Below are positions 1-8,909 of a stretch of DNA of 64,000 bases, piece after piece. Origin of the DNA: Paenibacillus sanguinis 2301083 = DSM 16941 (lineage in GTDB: Bacteria; Bacillota; Bacilli; Paenibacillales; Paenibacillaceae); NCBI RefSeq assembly GCF_000374825.1, contig NZ_KB895378.1, forward strand, positions 203,048 through 267,047. Direction: 5' to 3'. Position numbers and translations under genes: made by a program. The notes under the pieces are model-generated. The model was not told the DNA's origin and made no database searches. It worked only from the letters and a program-made list of their open reading frames with translations. Position 1 is the first letter of the stretch, and the number at the start of each line of letters is the position of its first letter.

Positions 1-1223
1 GCGTTCGAGAGGCAGCTGGAGGCCCTGACTTCCTGGATGAGGGCTTGCGTGGCGGTTCTGCTGTTTTGGGCGTTGGGGCCGTTTGCTGCATCGGGTACGG
101 GTGATCCTTCACGATCTTAATGCGCTTGCCGATCAGCTTCTCAATCGACTTGAAATATTCCTGCTCCTCATAATCACAGAGTGAAATCGCTACTCCGCTA
201 TGACCAGCCCGGCCCGTTCTACCGATGCGGTGAACATAGGTCTCCGGAATATTAGGCAACTCGTAATTAATAACATGGGTCAGCTCATCAATATCGATCC
301 CGCGGGCGGCAATATCGGTAGCTACGAGAATCCGCAGGGTTCTATTTTTGAAATTAGCCAACGCTTGCTGACGAGCATTTTGCGACTTGTCGCCATGAAT
401 CGCCTGCGCGCTAATGTTAGCTCTGTTCAAATAGCGTACCAGTCGGTCCGCACCATGCTTGGTTCGCGTAAATACAATCGACGACGAAATGGAAGCATCC
501 TTTAATATATGAAGCAACAGGTCCCGCTTGTTGGTCTTATCTACAAAATATAAATACTGCTGAATCGTCTCTACTGTGGAGGATACCGGGGTAATCGCTA
601 CTTTTACAGGGTTGATCAACAGGGAATTGGCCAGCTTGGCAATCGCCTCGGGCATCGTCGCCGAGAAGAACAAGGTCTGCTTCTTGGGTGGCGTCTTGGC
701 AATGATCTTCTTGACATCATGAATAAATCCCATATCAAGCATACGGTCTGCCTCATCCAGCACAAGCAGCTTCAAATCCTTCAAATCCACCAGCTTCTGC
801 TGAATAAGATCGTTCAACCGCCCCGGTGTGGCGACCAGAATATCGACGCCCTTATGCAGTGCGACCTCCTGGGGTCTTTGAGACACCCCACCAAAGATAA
901 CTGCCGAGCGCAGCTCCAGAAATCGACCATAGCTGTTGAAGTTCTCAAAAATTTGCAAAGCCAATTCCCGGGTAGGGGTAACCACAAGCGCCCGTATTTT
1001 ACGACGGGCAGCTCGGGGAGCTTGGTCTTCATTTAATAGTTGCAAGGTAGGGATAGCAAAAGCGGCGGTCTTCCCTGTCCCGGTCTGTGCGCAACCCAGC
1101 AAGTCCCGACCGTTTAGAATAGGCGGTATCGCCTGCTCCTGAATAGGAGTCGGGCTGGTATACTGCTCGCGCTCCAGCGCCTTGAGGATGGGTGGAATCA
1201 AATTTAATTCTTTAAATAGCATA
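1..1223 (-). CDS. DEAD-box ATP-dependent RNA helicase, RhlE-like; partial and apparently frameshifted at the 5' end
   Basis: ATP-driven RNA unwinding enzyme of the cytoplasm. The reading frame holds, in order, a Q motif (TPIQEQAIP, about residues 25-33), Walker A (AQTGTGKT, about 45-52), DEAD box (VLDEADRM, about 155), SAT (FFSATMP, about 188) and HRIGRTGRAG (about 333), then a basic Pro/Ser/Arg-rich tail running off the left edge. The expected start is the ATG at 1223-1221, behind AAGGAG, giving MLFKELN. The helicase frame begins only at 1201, because an AAAA run at 1200-1203 puts the two parts out of phase; removing one A gives MLFKELNLIPPILKALE, the usual N-terminus. This is either a sequencing error or a real mutation. 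The alternative TTG at 1201 has no ribosome site. The family call is firm; the functional state is not. Confidence 0.85.
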
Positions 1224-1624
1224 TGGGCTCCTTGCCTTGATTTATTATTTTTGAAGAGGTAGTTCAAAAAGTCGTCCTCCCAGAATGAAGCTGTTCAAGG
1301 AGTAGATTCGACATCGAATCTTGAATTCACTTGACGTATGAAATGCATCATTTCACTATACCATGGGGCCGGGTAGCGGGCAAACACCCATTGTTTTTTT
1401 GATCAGGGTGATAAAAATAGGTGATAAACGCCTCATATTCTAAATAATATAACGAAATGAAAGTAAAGGACCGATCCCGTTGAGAAAATGAAAAACTACG
1501 TGATTATAGGCTGGAATACACGGGTTTTACCTGCTGACGGTTATGGTATAATCACCATGATTTGCGAAATGGAAACCCTTTTTTGCAGCTCGAACGCAAG
1601 AACAAACAGAAACTAGGTGATGAA
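1224..1624. promoter_or_regulatory. Divergent intergenic region with a promoter for the ABC exporter
   Basis: No gene is seen here. An extended -10 box (TGG then TATAAT, 1547-1552) lies about 70 bases before the exporter start. A small palindrome, AGATTCG/CGAATCT, sits at 1304-1321. A possible promoter-like pair is TTGACG at 1331 and CACTAT at 1354. The helicase ribosome site is at the left end. Promoter calls are by eye only. Confidence 0.45.
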
Positions 1625-3400
1625 ATGTTCGAACTCAAATGGCTATGGCAGAATTTGGAGGGGAACCGGACACGATATATTGTGGCCATGATCCTTTCCG
1701 TGGTGGGCAGCTCGCTCATGATCATTAATCCGTACATTGGCCAACGCATCGTCGACACGTTTATAACTGGCGACAATGCAGTACAGAATTTAACGCAGCA
1801 GCGAGGGCTGCTTATTATGCTCTGCTTGGGGATCATCGGCTTCTCCCTGCTGCGTACAGGTCTGGCCTATATTACGACCATGCAATATGAACGCGCCTCA
1901 CAGAACATGCTTTATGATGTTCGGGTGTACCTGTACAACAAAATTCAAGGACAGGATATGCATTACTACGACCACAATCGTACAGGGGATCTCATGACGA
2001 AAATGACCGGGGATCTGGATATGGTACGACATTCCATGTCCTGGATCATCAAAACGATCATCGAATCGCTGACGATTTTTGCAGCCGCCGTGATCTACTT
2101 TTTCACGATTGATACAGTATTGACCCTGTGGTTGCTGGTCCTATCTCCACCCATCTTTGTGGTGGCCAACATCTTTGCCAAACGCGTACGTCCCATGTAC
2201 GTAGACCTGCGGGAGCGGTTATCCCAGCTCAACACAACCACCCAGGAGAACATTTCCGGGAATCGTGTGGTCAAGGCTTTCGCTCGCGAGGAGTTTGAAA
2301 TTGAGAAATTCACGGAAAAGAACGTCAACTACTCCCAGGCAAACAAGAAGGCAGCTCTGGTATGGCTGGACTACTTTCCTTATCTGGAAACAGCGGCCCA
2401 GGCCTTTAACGTCATTCTGATGCTGGTCGGCGGCTACTTTGTTATGAACGGCCGAATTACCTTCGGGGAATTCTCCGCGTTCTCGGCGCTGATCTGGGCC
2501 GTATCCAACCCGGTGCGCAACATTGGTATTATTATCAACGATATTCAGCGGTTCTTCGCCAGCTTGAACAAAATCGTGGAAATTTACTATGCCAAACCTA
2601 ATATCGTCAACGAGCACAAGCCTGCGGAGATGCGCCGCTACGAAGGCCGCATTGAGTTCGATCGGGTCAGCTTTAAATATGATGGTAAAGAAGTGCTTCA
2701 CGATATTAGCTTTACCATCGAACCTGGAGAAACCATTGCCATCATGGGTTCTACAGGCTCCGGCAAAACATCGCTTGTTAACCTGATTTCCCGATTTTAT
2801 GACGTGTCCGCAGGAGAGGTACGCGTGGATGGAGTCGATGTACGCAAGCTGGAGCTTGATGAACTCCGCAGCAACATCGGCATAGCCACTCAAGACGTAC
2901 TCCTGTTCTCCGAAACGATTGATGGCAATATTGCCTTTGGCGATCCCGAACTGCCGGAAGAGCAAACGGTAGAATACGCCCAGCTTGCTGCGGCCCACAG
3001 CTTCATTACCAAGATGCCGGAAGGCTACGATACCATTGTCGGGGAACGAGGCGTTGGCTTGTCCGGCGGACAGAAGCAGCGGATTGCGCTTGCCCGGGCC
3101 TTGGCTGTTCAGCGCCCCATCTTGATCCTGGACGACACTACGTCCGCAGTCGACCTGGAGACAGAAGAGCACATTCAAAAAAGCTTGCGTGAGCTGCACT
3201 ACGGCTGTACGAAGATTATCATCGCCCAGCGGGTATCAACAACAGCCGAGGCCGACCGTATTCTGATTCTCGATAACGGCCGAATTATTGAAGAGGGAAC
3301 GCATGCCGAACTACTCGCCAAGCGGGGTTATTATTATGATGTATTTATGCTTCAAAATGAAGGCATCGGAAGGCAGGTGAGCGCTCATGGCCAGAAATAA
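1625..3400 (+). CDS. ABC exporter half-transporter, subunit 1 (degenerate ATPase site)
   Basis: Membrane-spanning half of a heterodimeric type IV ABC exporter, probably for a drug, lipid or peptide. The N-terminal 310 residues hold about six membrane helices; the nucleotide-binding domain follows with Walker A GSTGSGKT (about 374), signature LSGGQKQR (about 478) and Walker B LILDD (about 500-504). The catalytic Glu after Walker B is Asp (LDDTTSAVD), typical of the degenerate site in asymmetric exporters. I chose ATG 1625 over ATG 1562 because AGGTGA precedes it and the protein (591 aa) then matches its partner (592 aa). The end overlaps the partner by 14 bases, implying translational coupling. 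The substrate cannot be told. Confidence 0.9.
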   Translation: MFELKWLWQNLEGNRTRYIVAMILSVVGSSLMIINPYIGQRIVDTFITGDNAVQNLTQQRGLLIMLCLGIIGFSLLRTGLAYITTMQYERASQNMLYDVRVYLYNKIQGQDMHYYDHNRTGDLMTKMTGDLDMVRHSMSWIIKTIIESLTIFAAAVIYFFTIDTVLTLWLLVLSPPIFVVANIFAKRVRPMYVDLRERLSQLNTTTQENISGNRVVKAFAREEFEIEKFTEKNVNYSQANKKAALVWLDYFPYLETAAQAFNVILMLVGGYFVMNGRITFGEFSAFSALIWAVSNPVRNIGIIINDIQRFFASLNKIVEIYYAKPNIVNEHKPAEMRRYEGRIEFDRVSFKYDGKEVLHDISFTIEPGETIAIMGSTGSGKTSLVNLISRFYDVSAGEVRVDGVDVRKLELDELRSNIGIATQDVLLFSETIDGNIAFGDPELPEEQTVEYAQLAAAHSFITKMPEGYDTIVGERGVGLSGGQKQRIALARALAVQRPILILDDTTSAVDLETEEHIQKSLRELHYGCTKIIIAQRVSTTAEADRILILDNGRIIEEGTHAELLAKRGYYYDVFMLQNEGIGRQVSAHGQK

Positions 3401-5165
3401 GTTTGATGTGGACGAGAATTTGGAATCGCCCTTTGATATTCGTCATTTCCGGCGGGCGATGGTCTACATTCGCAAGCAGAAAAAGCCGATGCTGATCGCC
3501 TTCATTCTGAGTGCTCTCTCGGCTGCGATCGCCTTATCGGCACCGCTTATTTTGCAGCATGTGGTTGACGTGACCATTCCGGAGAAGGACTTTCCTGCTC
3601 TCATCGGCTGGTCGCTGCTGACCTTGCTGACGATTGTGGTCAGCGTGGTATTCGCCACGATTCGCTCGCGCATCATGACGCGGGTGGGGCAGGATATTAT
3701 TTTTGAAATACGTACCGATTTATTCAAGCACTTGCAAGAGCTTCCTTTCAAATACTATGATGATCGCCCGCAGGGGAAAATCCTGATTCGCGTCGTCAAC
3801 TATGTCAATTCGGTATCGGATGTTCTGTCCAATGGGATCATTAACTTTATTTTGGAGATTATTAACTTGATCTTCATTGCCGCATTCATGTTTGCCGTGG
3901 ATGTAAGACTGTCACTGATTACGCTAGCTGGCTTGCCAGTGTTCCTCGGCATCATGCTGATGATCAAAACCCGGCAGCGTCGGGCCTGGCAAGCGGTCTC
4001 CAACAAGAGCTCCAACCTGAATGCCTATTTGCAGGAAAGCATCAGCGGGATTGGCGTAACCCAAATCTTTACCCGGGAACAGCATAATGCAGGGATCTTC
4101 ACTCGGCTTGCCGGGAACTTCCGTACAGAGTGGATGCGGGCCTTGCGTTATAATGCCCTGATTCCCTTCTCCGTCGACAATCTGGCAACGATTGTAACGG
4201 CTCTGATCTATTTGATCGGCTTGCTGGCCCTGGGTCCAGGCGAGGTTACCTTCGGGGTCATCCTGGCGATGAGCAGTTACGCAGCCCGTTTCTGGCAGCC
4301 GATCCTGAACTTGTCGAACTTGTACAACAGCTTCATTAACGCTGTAGCTTATCTGGAGCGTATCTTTGAAACGCTGGATGAGCCGGTAACGGTCAGCGAC
4401 GTGCCCAATGCCAAGCCGCTGCCTGCGGTTCAGGGCAACGTCAAGTTTAACCATGTGACTTTTGCTTATGATCCGGGTATGAATATTCTGGAGGACTTAA
4501 GCTTTGACGTGAAGGCCGGGGAGAGCATTGCTCTCGTCGGACCGACAGGAGCAGGTAAAACTACAGTGGTTAACCTGATCTCACGGTTCTATAACCTGAC
4601 AGGCGGACAGATTTTGATTGATGGTCATGACATTTCGCAGGTCACGCTAAAATCGCTGCGCAGTCAGATGGGCATCATGCTGCAAGACAGCTTCATCTTC
4701 TCCGGGACCATTATGGATAATATCCGGTATGGACGACTGGATGCTACAGAGGAAGAAGTGATTGCCGCAGCCAAAACCGTATGTGCTGACGAGTTCATTC
4801 GTGAATTTGAGCAAGGCTATTACACGGAGGTGAACGAGCGCGGCTCCAAGCTGTCGCAAGGGCAACGCCAATTGATCTCGTTCGCTCGCACCTTGCTGGC
4901 CGATCCACGCATCCTGATTCTGGACGAAGCTACCTCGTCCATCGATGCCAAGACAGAACGCTTGCTCCAACAAGGCCTGAACGAGCTGCTTAAGGGCAGA
5001 ACCTCGTTCATCATTGCCCACCGCTTGTCTACGGTCAAGAATTGCGATCGCATTATGTACGTCTCTAACAAGGGAATCGCCGAATCCGGCTCCCATGACG
5101 AACTGATCGCAAAGCGTGGACTGTACTATCGGCTGTATACGGCGCAAAAGATGGAAGTCGTGTAA
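3387..5165 (+). CDS. ABC exporter half-transporter, subunit 2 (canonical Walker B)
   Basis: Second half of the exporter, 592 aa, with about six membrane helices in the first 320 residues and a C-terminal ATPase domain. Walker A is GPTGAGKT (about 385-392), Walker B is LILDEATSS with the catalytic Glu present, but the signature motif reads LSQGQ instead of LSGGQ. Combined with the Asp in subunit 1, this gives one consensus and one degenerate nucleotide site in the dimer, as in the BmrCD and TM287/288 type. The start has AGGTGA a few bases upstream, inside the end of subunit 1. No regulator gene lies next to the pair. The substrate is unknown. Confidence 0.9.
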   Translation: MARNKFDVDENLESPFDIRHFRRAMVYIRKQKKPMLIAFILSALSAAIALSAPLILQHVVDVTIPEKDFPALIGWSLLTLLTIVVSVVFATIRSRIMTRVGQDIIFEIRTDLFKHLQELPFKYYDDRPQGKILIRVVNYVNSVSDVLSNGIINFILEIINLIFIAAFMFAVDVRLSLITLAGLPVFLGIMLMIKTRQRRAWQAVSNKSSNLNAYLQESISGIGVTQIFTREQHNAGIFTRLAGNFRTEWMRALRYNALIPFSVDNLATIVTALIYLIGLLALGPGEVTFGVILAMSSYAARFWQPILNLSNLYNSFINAVAYLERIFETLDEPVTVSDVPNAKPLPAVQGNVKFNHVTFAYDPGMNILEDLSFDVKAGESIALVGPTGAGKTTVVNLISRFYNLTGGQILIDGHDISQVTLKSLRSQMGIMLQDSFIFSGTIMDNIRYGRLDATEEEVIAAAKTVCADEFIREFEQGYYTEVNERGSKLSQGQRQLISFARTLLADPRILILDEATSSIDAKTERLLQQGLNELLKGRTSFIIAHRLSTVKNCDRIMYVSNKGIAESGSHDELIAKRGLYYRLYTAQKMEVV

Positions 5166-5265
5166 AGGAAGTCGATAAGGCGGCAGCAGAAGGCCGCCGG
5201 GTAGAGCGCACAAGTTGAAGTGCATTAAGCGAGTAGAATACAAGGTAAAACGTGAGTATTAGAAG

Positions 5266-5305
5266 CCATCAATTTACTATAAAAAGTGAATTGATGGTTT
5301 CTTTT
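5266..5305 (+). terminator. Rho-independent terminator of the ABC exporter operon
   Basis: Arms CCATCAATTTA (5266-5276) and TGAATTGATGG (5287-5297) form an 11-bp stem with one G-T pair, followed by TTTCTTTT. It lies about 100 bases after the stop of the second exporter gene. Confidence 0.85.
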
Positions 5306-5341
5306 GTGTGTGCGGGCGGGGGTGAGATGGTCGGGCTGGAC

Positions 5342-5512
5342 TGGCCAGGGTTGGGCTGGCCGGGGTTGGACTGCGATGGCCCGGGCGGGGCGGGGCTGGC
5401 CAGGGTTGGGCTGGCCAGGGTTGGACTGGCCGGGGTTGGACTGGCCGGGGTTGGGTTGGCCGGGGTTGGGTTGGCCGGGGTTGGGTTGGCCGGGGTTGGG
5501 TTGCGATGGCCC
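5342..5512. repeat. GC-rich 15-bp minisatellite
   Basis: Nine units of the form TGGCC(A/G)GGGTTGG(A/G)(C/T) are arranged as two, a 25-base interruption containing TGCGATGGCC, then seven; the array ends with the same TGCGATGGCC. The last four full units are identical. The plus strand has regularly spaced G3-G4 runs that could form G-quadruplexes. A frame through it would read Gly-Val-Gly-Leu-Ala repeats, but nothing supports translation. Confidence 0.85.
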
Positions 5513-5540
5513 CTCTGGATTATGAGTTTAATTGCCCCTC

Positions 5541-5755
5541 CAAGCCAGTTTATATGGAAAAACTCCTGTTGATTAGCCTGAAATGGAGGAAAATGATCAA
5601 TTAGCTGGAATTTCTCCCTATAAAAACGACGAATTCGCCATTATAGCCACTGTTCGACCTAATTAACTGGAGGATTTCCATATAATCTTAAAATATGGAT
5701 GGATTAATCAAATTTAGAGGGAGAAATTCCCTATATATTTTCGGTTGGCAACCAA
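5541..5755. repeat. AT-rich intergenic repeat cluster, copy A
   Basis: Contains several variants in both orientations of a motif close to TTAACTGGAGGATTTCCATA or GGGAGAAATTCCCTATA, for example at about 5557-5572, 5605-5625, 5663-5700 and 5715-5740. A segment near 5665-5700 (AACTGGAGGATTTCC, later ATCTTAAAA) matches 17360-17400 closely. Similar blocks in two intergenic regions mark this as a dispersed noncoding repeat. Confidence 0.6.
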
Positions 5756-5872
5756 AGCTCTTTAACACTTTCAATAAACCTGTCTGTAACTCCAACCACG
5801 TGCCACCTGCCAAACAGGCCAGCCTATTACTCTACTCCAGCGCCCCTGGCACTTCAAACTAGTTAAACTAAT

Positions 5873-6157
5873 CTTCTCCACTTCTACTTCTACCTCCACT
5901 TCTACTTCCCTTCCACTTCCACTTCTACTTCTACTTCTACTTCTACTTCTACCTCCACTTCTACTTCTACCTCTACTTCTACTTCCACTTCTACTTCTAC
6001 TTCTACTTCTACCTCTACTTCTACTTCCGCTTCTACTTCTACTTCTACTTCTACTTCTACTTCTACTTCCGCTTCTACTTCTACCTCTACTTCTACCTCT
6101 ACCTCTGATTCTGCTTCTACCTCTACTTCTACTTCCACTTCCCCTTTCACTTCCTTC
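5873..6157. repeat. Polypyrimidine/polypurine hexanucleotide tract (CTTCTA-type)
   Basis: About 285 bases of nearly uninterrupted CTTCTA/CTTCCA/CCTCTA hexamers, with almost only T, C and every-sixth A on the plus strand. One minus frame reads alternating Glu-Val and another Arg-Ser; both are translations of the repeat, with no convincing ribosome site or conserved domain. It sits just upstream of the small gene at 6307. Confidence 0.9.
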
Positions 6158-6306
6158 TATAATTATCGCCTGTCCCTCGAATGGGCTTTCTCCTGCGAGA
6201 TGTGTGTGGATTTTGAGTAGATTCGTTGAATACCCAAAGAAAAATGCATATCTTGGTCGATATTTAAAGAAGAACCATGACAACAAGAAGAATGGGGGGT
6301 GTAATT

Positions 6307-6486
6307 ATGGAAAAGGCGATCGTACATAAGCTCGTGGACGAGGTTATGGAAGAGCTGCACCTGATCAACCACGACGCGCTGGAAAGCGAAAACATTTCTA
6401 AAGCCAGCGTGGAACTGGCCGTCCGTTTATCTGCCATTACAACGGTGAGAATTTTGGAGAAGCTTGAACTGATCGAAAAAGGCTGA
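6307..6486 (+). CDS. Small acidic helical protein, function unknown
   Basis: Encodes 59 aa (starts MEKAIVHKLVDEVMEELHL), predicted to be mainly alpha-helical with many Glu/Leu heptad-like positions and no membrane segment or cysteine. The ATG at 6307 is chosen because GGGGGGTG lies 5-12 bases upstream; an in-frame ATG at 6277 lacks a site. The gene stands alone between the hexanucleotide tract and the convergent peptide operon. I do not recognise the family. Codon use looks like its neighbours, so I think it is real, but no function can be assigned. Confidence 0.6.
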   Translation: MEKAIVHKLVDEVMEELHLINHDALESENISKASVELAVRLSAITTVRILEKLELIEKG

Positions 6487-6644
6487 TCATTTTCCTGTAG
6501 ATGCTGGAAAGTGGTAGCCGGAGTGCAGGTATAGCGGGTTGAGCCGAATGTGTGCAACATTGAAGCCCAAGTCAGCGATACCTGCCTCTATCCTTTTTAG
6601 CCCTGGCTTTCAGTCCGTACTGGACTCGCGAGGTTTATCTTCAA

Positions 6645-7712
6645 TTAGAAGCTGACCTCAACACCCAAGCCAGGTTGCTCCGGCAAGGTCATATATGGGG
6701 TCTCAAAGGAGATGCCGCCTCTGATCGCTTCATGCTCGGCGAAGTGTATAAAGCTGTCCAGATCGCCGTACTTAAAGTTCTGCCGGGACATGACCAGAGC
6801 CGCACCCGCAGAAATGCCCAGCCTGCTCTCGACCATGCAGCCAAGCATGCAGGAGAGACCGGCTGCTTCAGCGATCGCATTGATTTGCAACGCTTTGTAC
6901 AAGCCCCCGCATTTCATCAGCTTGATGTTAATTAAGTCTACAGCCTCCTTCTTGATCAGGTTCATCGCATCCTGCGGTGTAAAGCAACTCTCATCGGCCA
7001 TAATCTGAAGCGGGGATTTGGACCGGATATAACTCAGTCCATCCACATCCCAATAAGGTACAGGTTGCTCGACCGCTTCTACGCCGTGTTCCGCATAATC
7101 CCGGATGACACGGAGCGCATCGCCTACCGACCAGCCCTGATTGGCATCTACCTTCAAGCGGATGGCTCCGCCTACGGCTTCCCGAATCCGCCTGATTGCT
7201 TCCATGTCATCGTCAGGATTCAGCCCGGCCTTCACTTTAATCTGGCGGAAGCCTTGCTCCACCAGAGACAAGGCCTCCTGAGCCATCTGAGACGGATCGG
7301 CAATGCCGATGGTCTTGTCCGTCTCCATCCGGTTAACCACCCCGCCCAAAAAGCGATATAGCGGCAGCTTGGCATATTGGCTCATAATATCGTACAGCGC
7401 GATATCAATAGCCGCCTTGGCCGCACCGTTATGAACAAGCGTCCGGTCCATGATGCTGTGAATGGAATCAATCGCATACGGGTCACACCCAACAAGCTGC
7501 TCCTTGAGCAATTGTACAGCATGCAGAATCGTATCCGCCGATTCTCCGGTGACAAAGGTCGCCCCCGAGCCTTCACCATATCCGATGATTCCCTCATCCG
7601 TCTCGACCTTGACGAGAACCGTCTCGCAATAATGCAGGGAGCCGATGGCAATACGTACCGGCTCACGCAGCTCCAGACTTAGCTTCTTGGCCGAAATCTC
7701 CTTAATGATCAT
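6645..7712 (-). CDS. Dipeptide epimerase, enolase superfamily (L-Ala-D/L-Glu epimerase-like)
   Basis: Probably epimerises the second residue of a dipeptide such as L-Ala-D-Glu from murein, feeding it to aminopeptidases. It is 355 aa. Visible superfamily residues are the KxK base motif (Lys159, Lys161), metal ligands Asp189 (LKVDANQGW), Glu215 (VEQPVP) and Asp240 (IMADESCF), and the second catalytic Lys264 (INIKLMKCGG). These blocks resemble Bacillus subtilis YkfB. ATG 7712 is preceded by GGAGGGGCG; a longer frame from 7730 lies within the upstream regulator. The start overlaps the preceding regulator by 11 bases. It is the last gene of the peptide operon. The exact dipeptide specificity is inferred. 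Confidence 0.85.
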   Translation of the reverse strand: MIIKEISAKKLSLELREPVRIAIGSLHYCETVLVKVETDEGIIGYGEGSGATFVTGESADTILHAVQLLKEQLVGCDPYAIDSIHSIMDRTLVHNGAAKAAIDIALYDIMSQYAKLPLYRFLGGVVNRMETDKTIGIADPSQMAQEALSLVEQGFRQIKVKAGLNPDDDMEAIRRIREAVGGAIRLKVDANQGWSVGDALRVIRDYAEHGVEAVEQPVPYWDVDGLSYIRSKSPLQIMADESCFTPQDAMNLIKKEAVDLINIKLMKCGGLYKALQINAIAEAAGLSCMLGCMVESRLGISAGAALVMSRQNFKYGDLDSFIHFAEHEAIRGGISFETPYMTLPEQPGLGVEVSF

Positions 7713-8328
7713 CTCGCCCCTCCGTCCCATCGTCGTCCTGCTGCTGCCAATGAGGATGAAGGCTGCCTAATACGCCAAATAGCTTGGCTTCCTTCGGACC
7801 CGGATTATACAGCAGATGGGACACATTTTTCTGGATATAGATCCTATCTCCTTCTTCCAGCCGATAGGTCCGTTGACGGGTCCGATATTCAATGCAGCCC
7901 TCCAGCACATAACAAAACTCCACAAATTCATGGGACACCATCTCATCGTAATCCGTTTTGCCAGCCTCAATCTTGACGACCATGAATGACATATCCGGCT
8001 TCTCCCCCGTCTTCAGCATGGCAGGTGTTCTAAGCTGGTATTTGGCATGCGCCTGTGGAAAGGTCCGCTCTTCCTCCTGCTCTCCTGTGCTGATAAACAC
8101 ACCTTCGGGAGCGCCGTATTCCAACAACGCCAACAGCTCTACATTCAGAGCCTTGGCCAGCTTGCGGAGAACGGACAAAGACGGCTCCACCAGGTTGCGT
8201 TCAAGCTGCGAAATATAAGCAGGCGTCACCTCGATGTATTCGGCCAAGACCGTTGAAGACCATGCCCGCGCCCTTCTAAGCTCACGGATTTTCTCCCCGT
8301 TCAGCTTGAATGAACTCTCCTGTCCCAT
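7702..8328 (-). CDS. XRE-family regulator with C-terminal cupin domain, copy 1
   Basis: Cytoplasmic transcription factor of 208 aa with an N-terminal XRE helix-turn-helix (about residues 8-62: GEKIRELRRARAWS, then TPAYISQLER) and a C-terminal cupin domain (about 120-195) that likely senses a small molecule. ATG 8328 has a strong AGGAGG nine bases upstream, overlapping the end of the second regulator gene; the gap is only 5 bases. It is paralogous to that neighbour. Lying between the aminopeptidase and the epimerase, the two probably control this peptide operon in response to a peptide or amino acid ligand. The ligand is unknown. Confidence 0.85.
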   Translation of the reverse strand: MGQESSFKLNGEKIRELRRARAWSSTVLAEYIEVTPAYISQLERNLVEPSLSVLRKLAKALNVELLALLEYGAPEGVFISTGEQEEERTFPQAHAKYQLRTPAMLKTGEKPDMSFMVVKIEAGKTDYDEMVSHEFVEFCYVLEGCIEYRTRQRTYRLEEGDRIYIQKNVSHLLYNPGPKEAKLFGVLGSLHPHWQQQDDDGTEGRDDH

Positions 8329-8333
8329 TCGAC

Positions 8334-8891
8334 TCAACCTCCTATCGTGGATTTGACAACCCACAGAATCGTTGCCGGACGGTCACCGGGATTGAGCAAG
8401 TAATGCCCGGTCTTGCGGGGGATGAAAATGCTGCCCCCTTGAGGAATGAGCACGCTATCGTTCCCGAACCGGTATTCAAGCTGTCCCGCAACGACATAGA
8501 TGCCTTCATCAGAGTCCGTAGATAAATCCTCCGAGGAGATTCGCTCCTGCGGAGGCACTTCCAGCCGTAGCACCTCAATCTCCGGCGGATGAGGGCTTCG
8601 CCAGGCCAGCGGGGTCAGCACTTCACAGGTTCCGGGCAGATTCTGGAACTGAATCCCGCCCCGTTCAGATTTGCGAAGCACGGTCACCTCCTCGTCAGAC
8701 TCTTCCGCAAACAGGAGAGTCGCCGGAAGCTCCAGCTTCTCCGCCAGCTCCCGCAACACAGCTAACGACGGCTCCTGCCGGTTGTTCTCCAAATTGGATA
8801 AATACCCCGTAGTCACCCCAATACGCTGCGCCAGCTCCGCCAGGGTGAACCGTTTGGCCTTCCTTGCATCTCGTAAAATATCTCCTAGCAT
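8334..8891 (-). CDS. XRE-family regulator with C-terminal cupin domain, copy 2
   Basis: A 185-aa protein with the same architecture as its downstream neighbour: XRE helix-turn-helix (about residues 5-60, MLGDILRDARKAKRF then TGYLSNLENNRQEPS) and a cupin fold (about 105-180). AAAGGACGAG lies just before ATG 8891. It is 18 bases downstream of the aminopeptidase stop. Two tandem XRE-cupin paralogues in one operon suggest a duplication, with either heteromeric control or two sensed ligands. Family assignment is firm; targets are inferred from position. Confidence 0.85.
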   Translation of the reverse strand: MLGDILRDARKAKRFTLAELAQRIGVTTGYLSNLENNRQEPSLAVLRELAEKLELPATLLFAEESDEEVTVLRKSERGGIQFQNLPGTCEVLTPLAWRSPHPPEIEVLRLEVPPQERISSEDLSTDSDEGIYVVAGQLEYRFGNDSVLIPQGGSIFIPRKTGHYLLNPGDRPATILWVVKSTIGG

Positions 8892-8909
8892 AAGCTCGTC
8901 CTTTACCGT

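Noticed and set aside
2219-3199. Long 326-codon frame antisense to the ABC exporter
   Set aside because: It mirrors the codon bias of the exporter gene; it lacks a ribosome site and recognisable domains. Similar antisense frames over other genes were rejected for the same reason.
5252-5572. Frame encoding Gly-Val-Gly-Leu-Ala repeats
   Set aside because: It is only the translation of the 15-bp minisatellite; no ribosome site and no domain, and it starts inside the exporter terminator.
5771-6286. Minus frames encoding Arg-Ser or Glu-Val repeats
   Set aside because: Both are translations of the hexanucleotide tract in different phases, so neither is evidence for a protein.
6503-6590. Inverted repeat GCAGGTAT/ATACCTGC after the small gene
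   Set aside because: The arms are 8 bases with a loop of about 60 and no T run, so it is not a convincing terminator.
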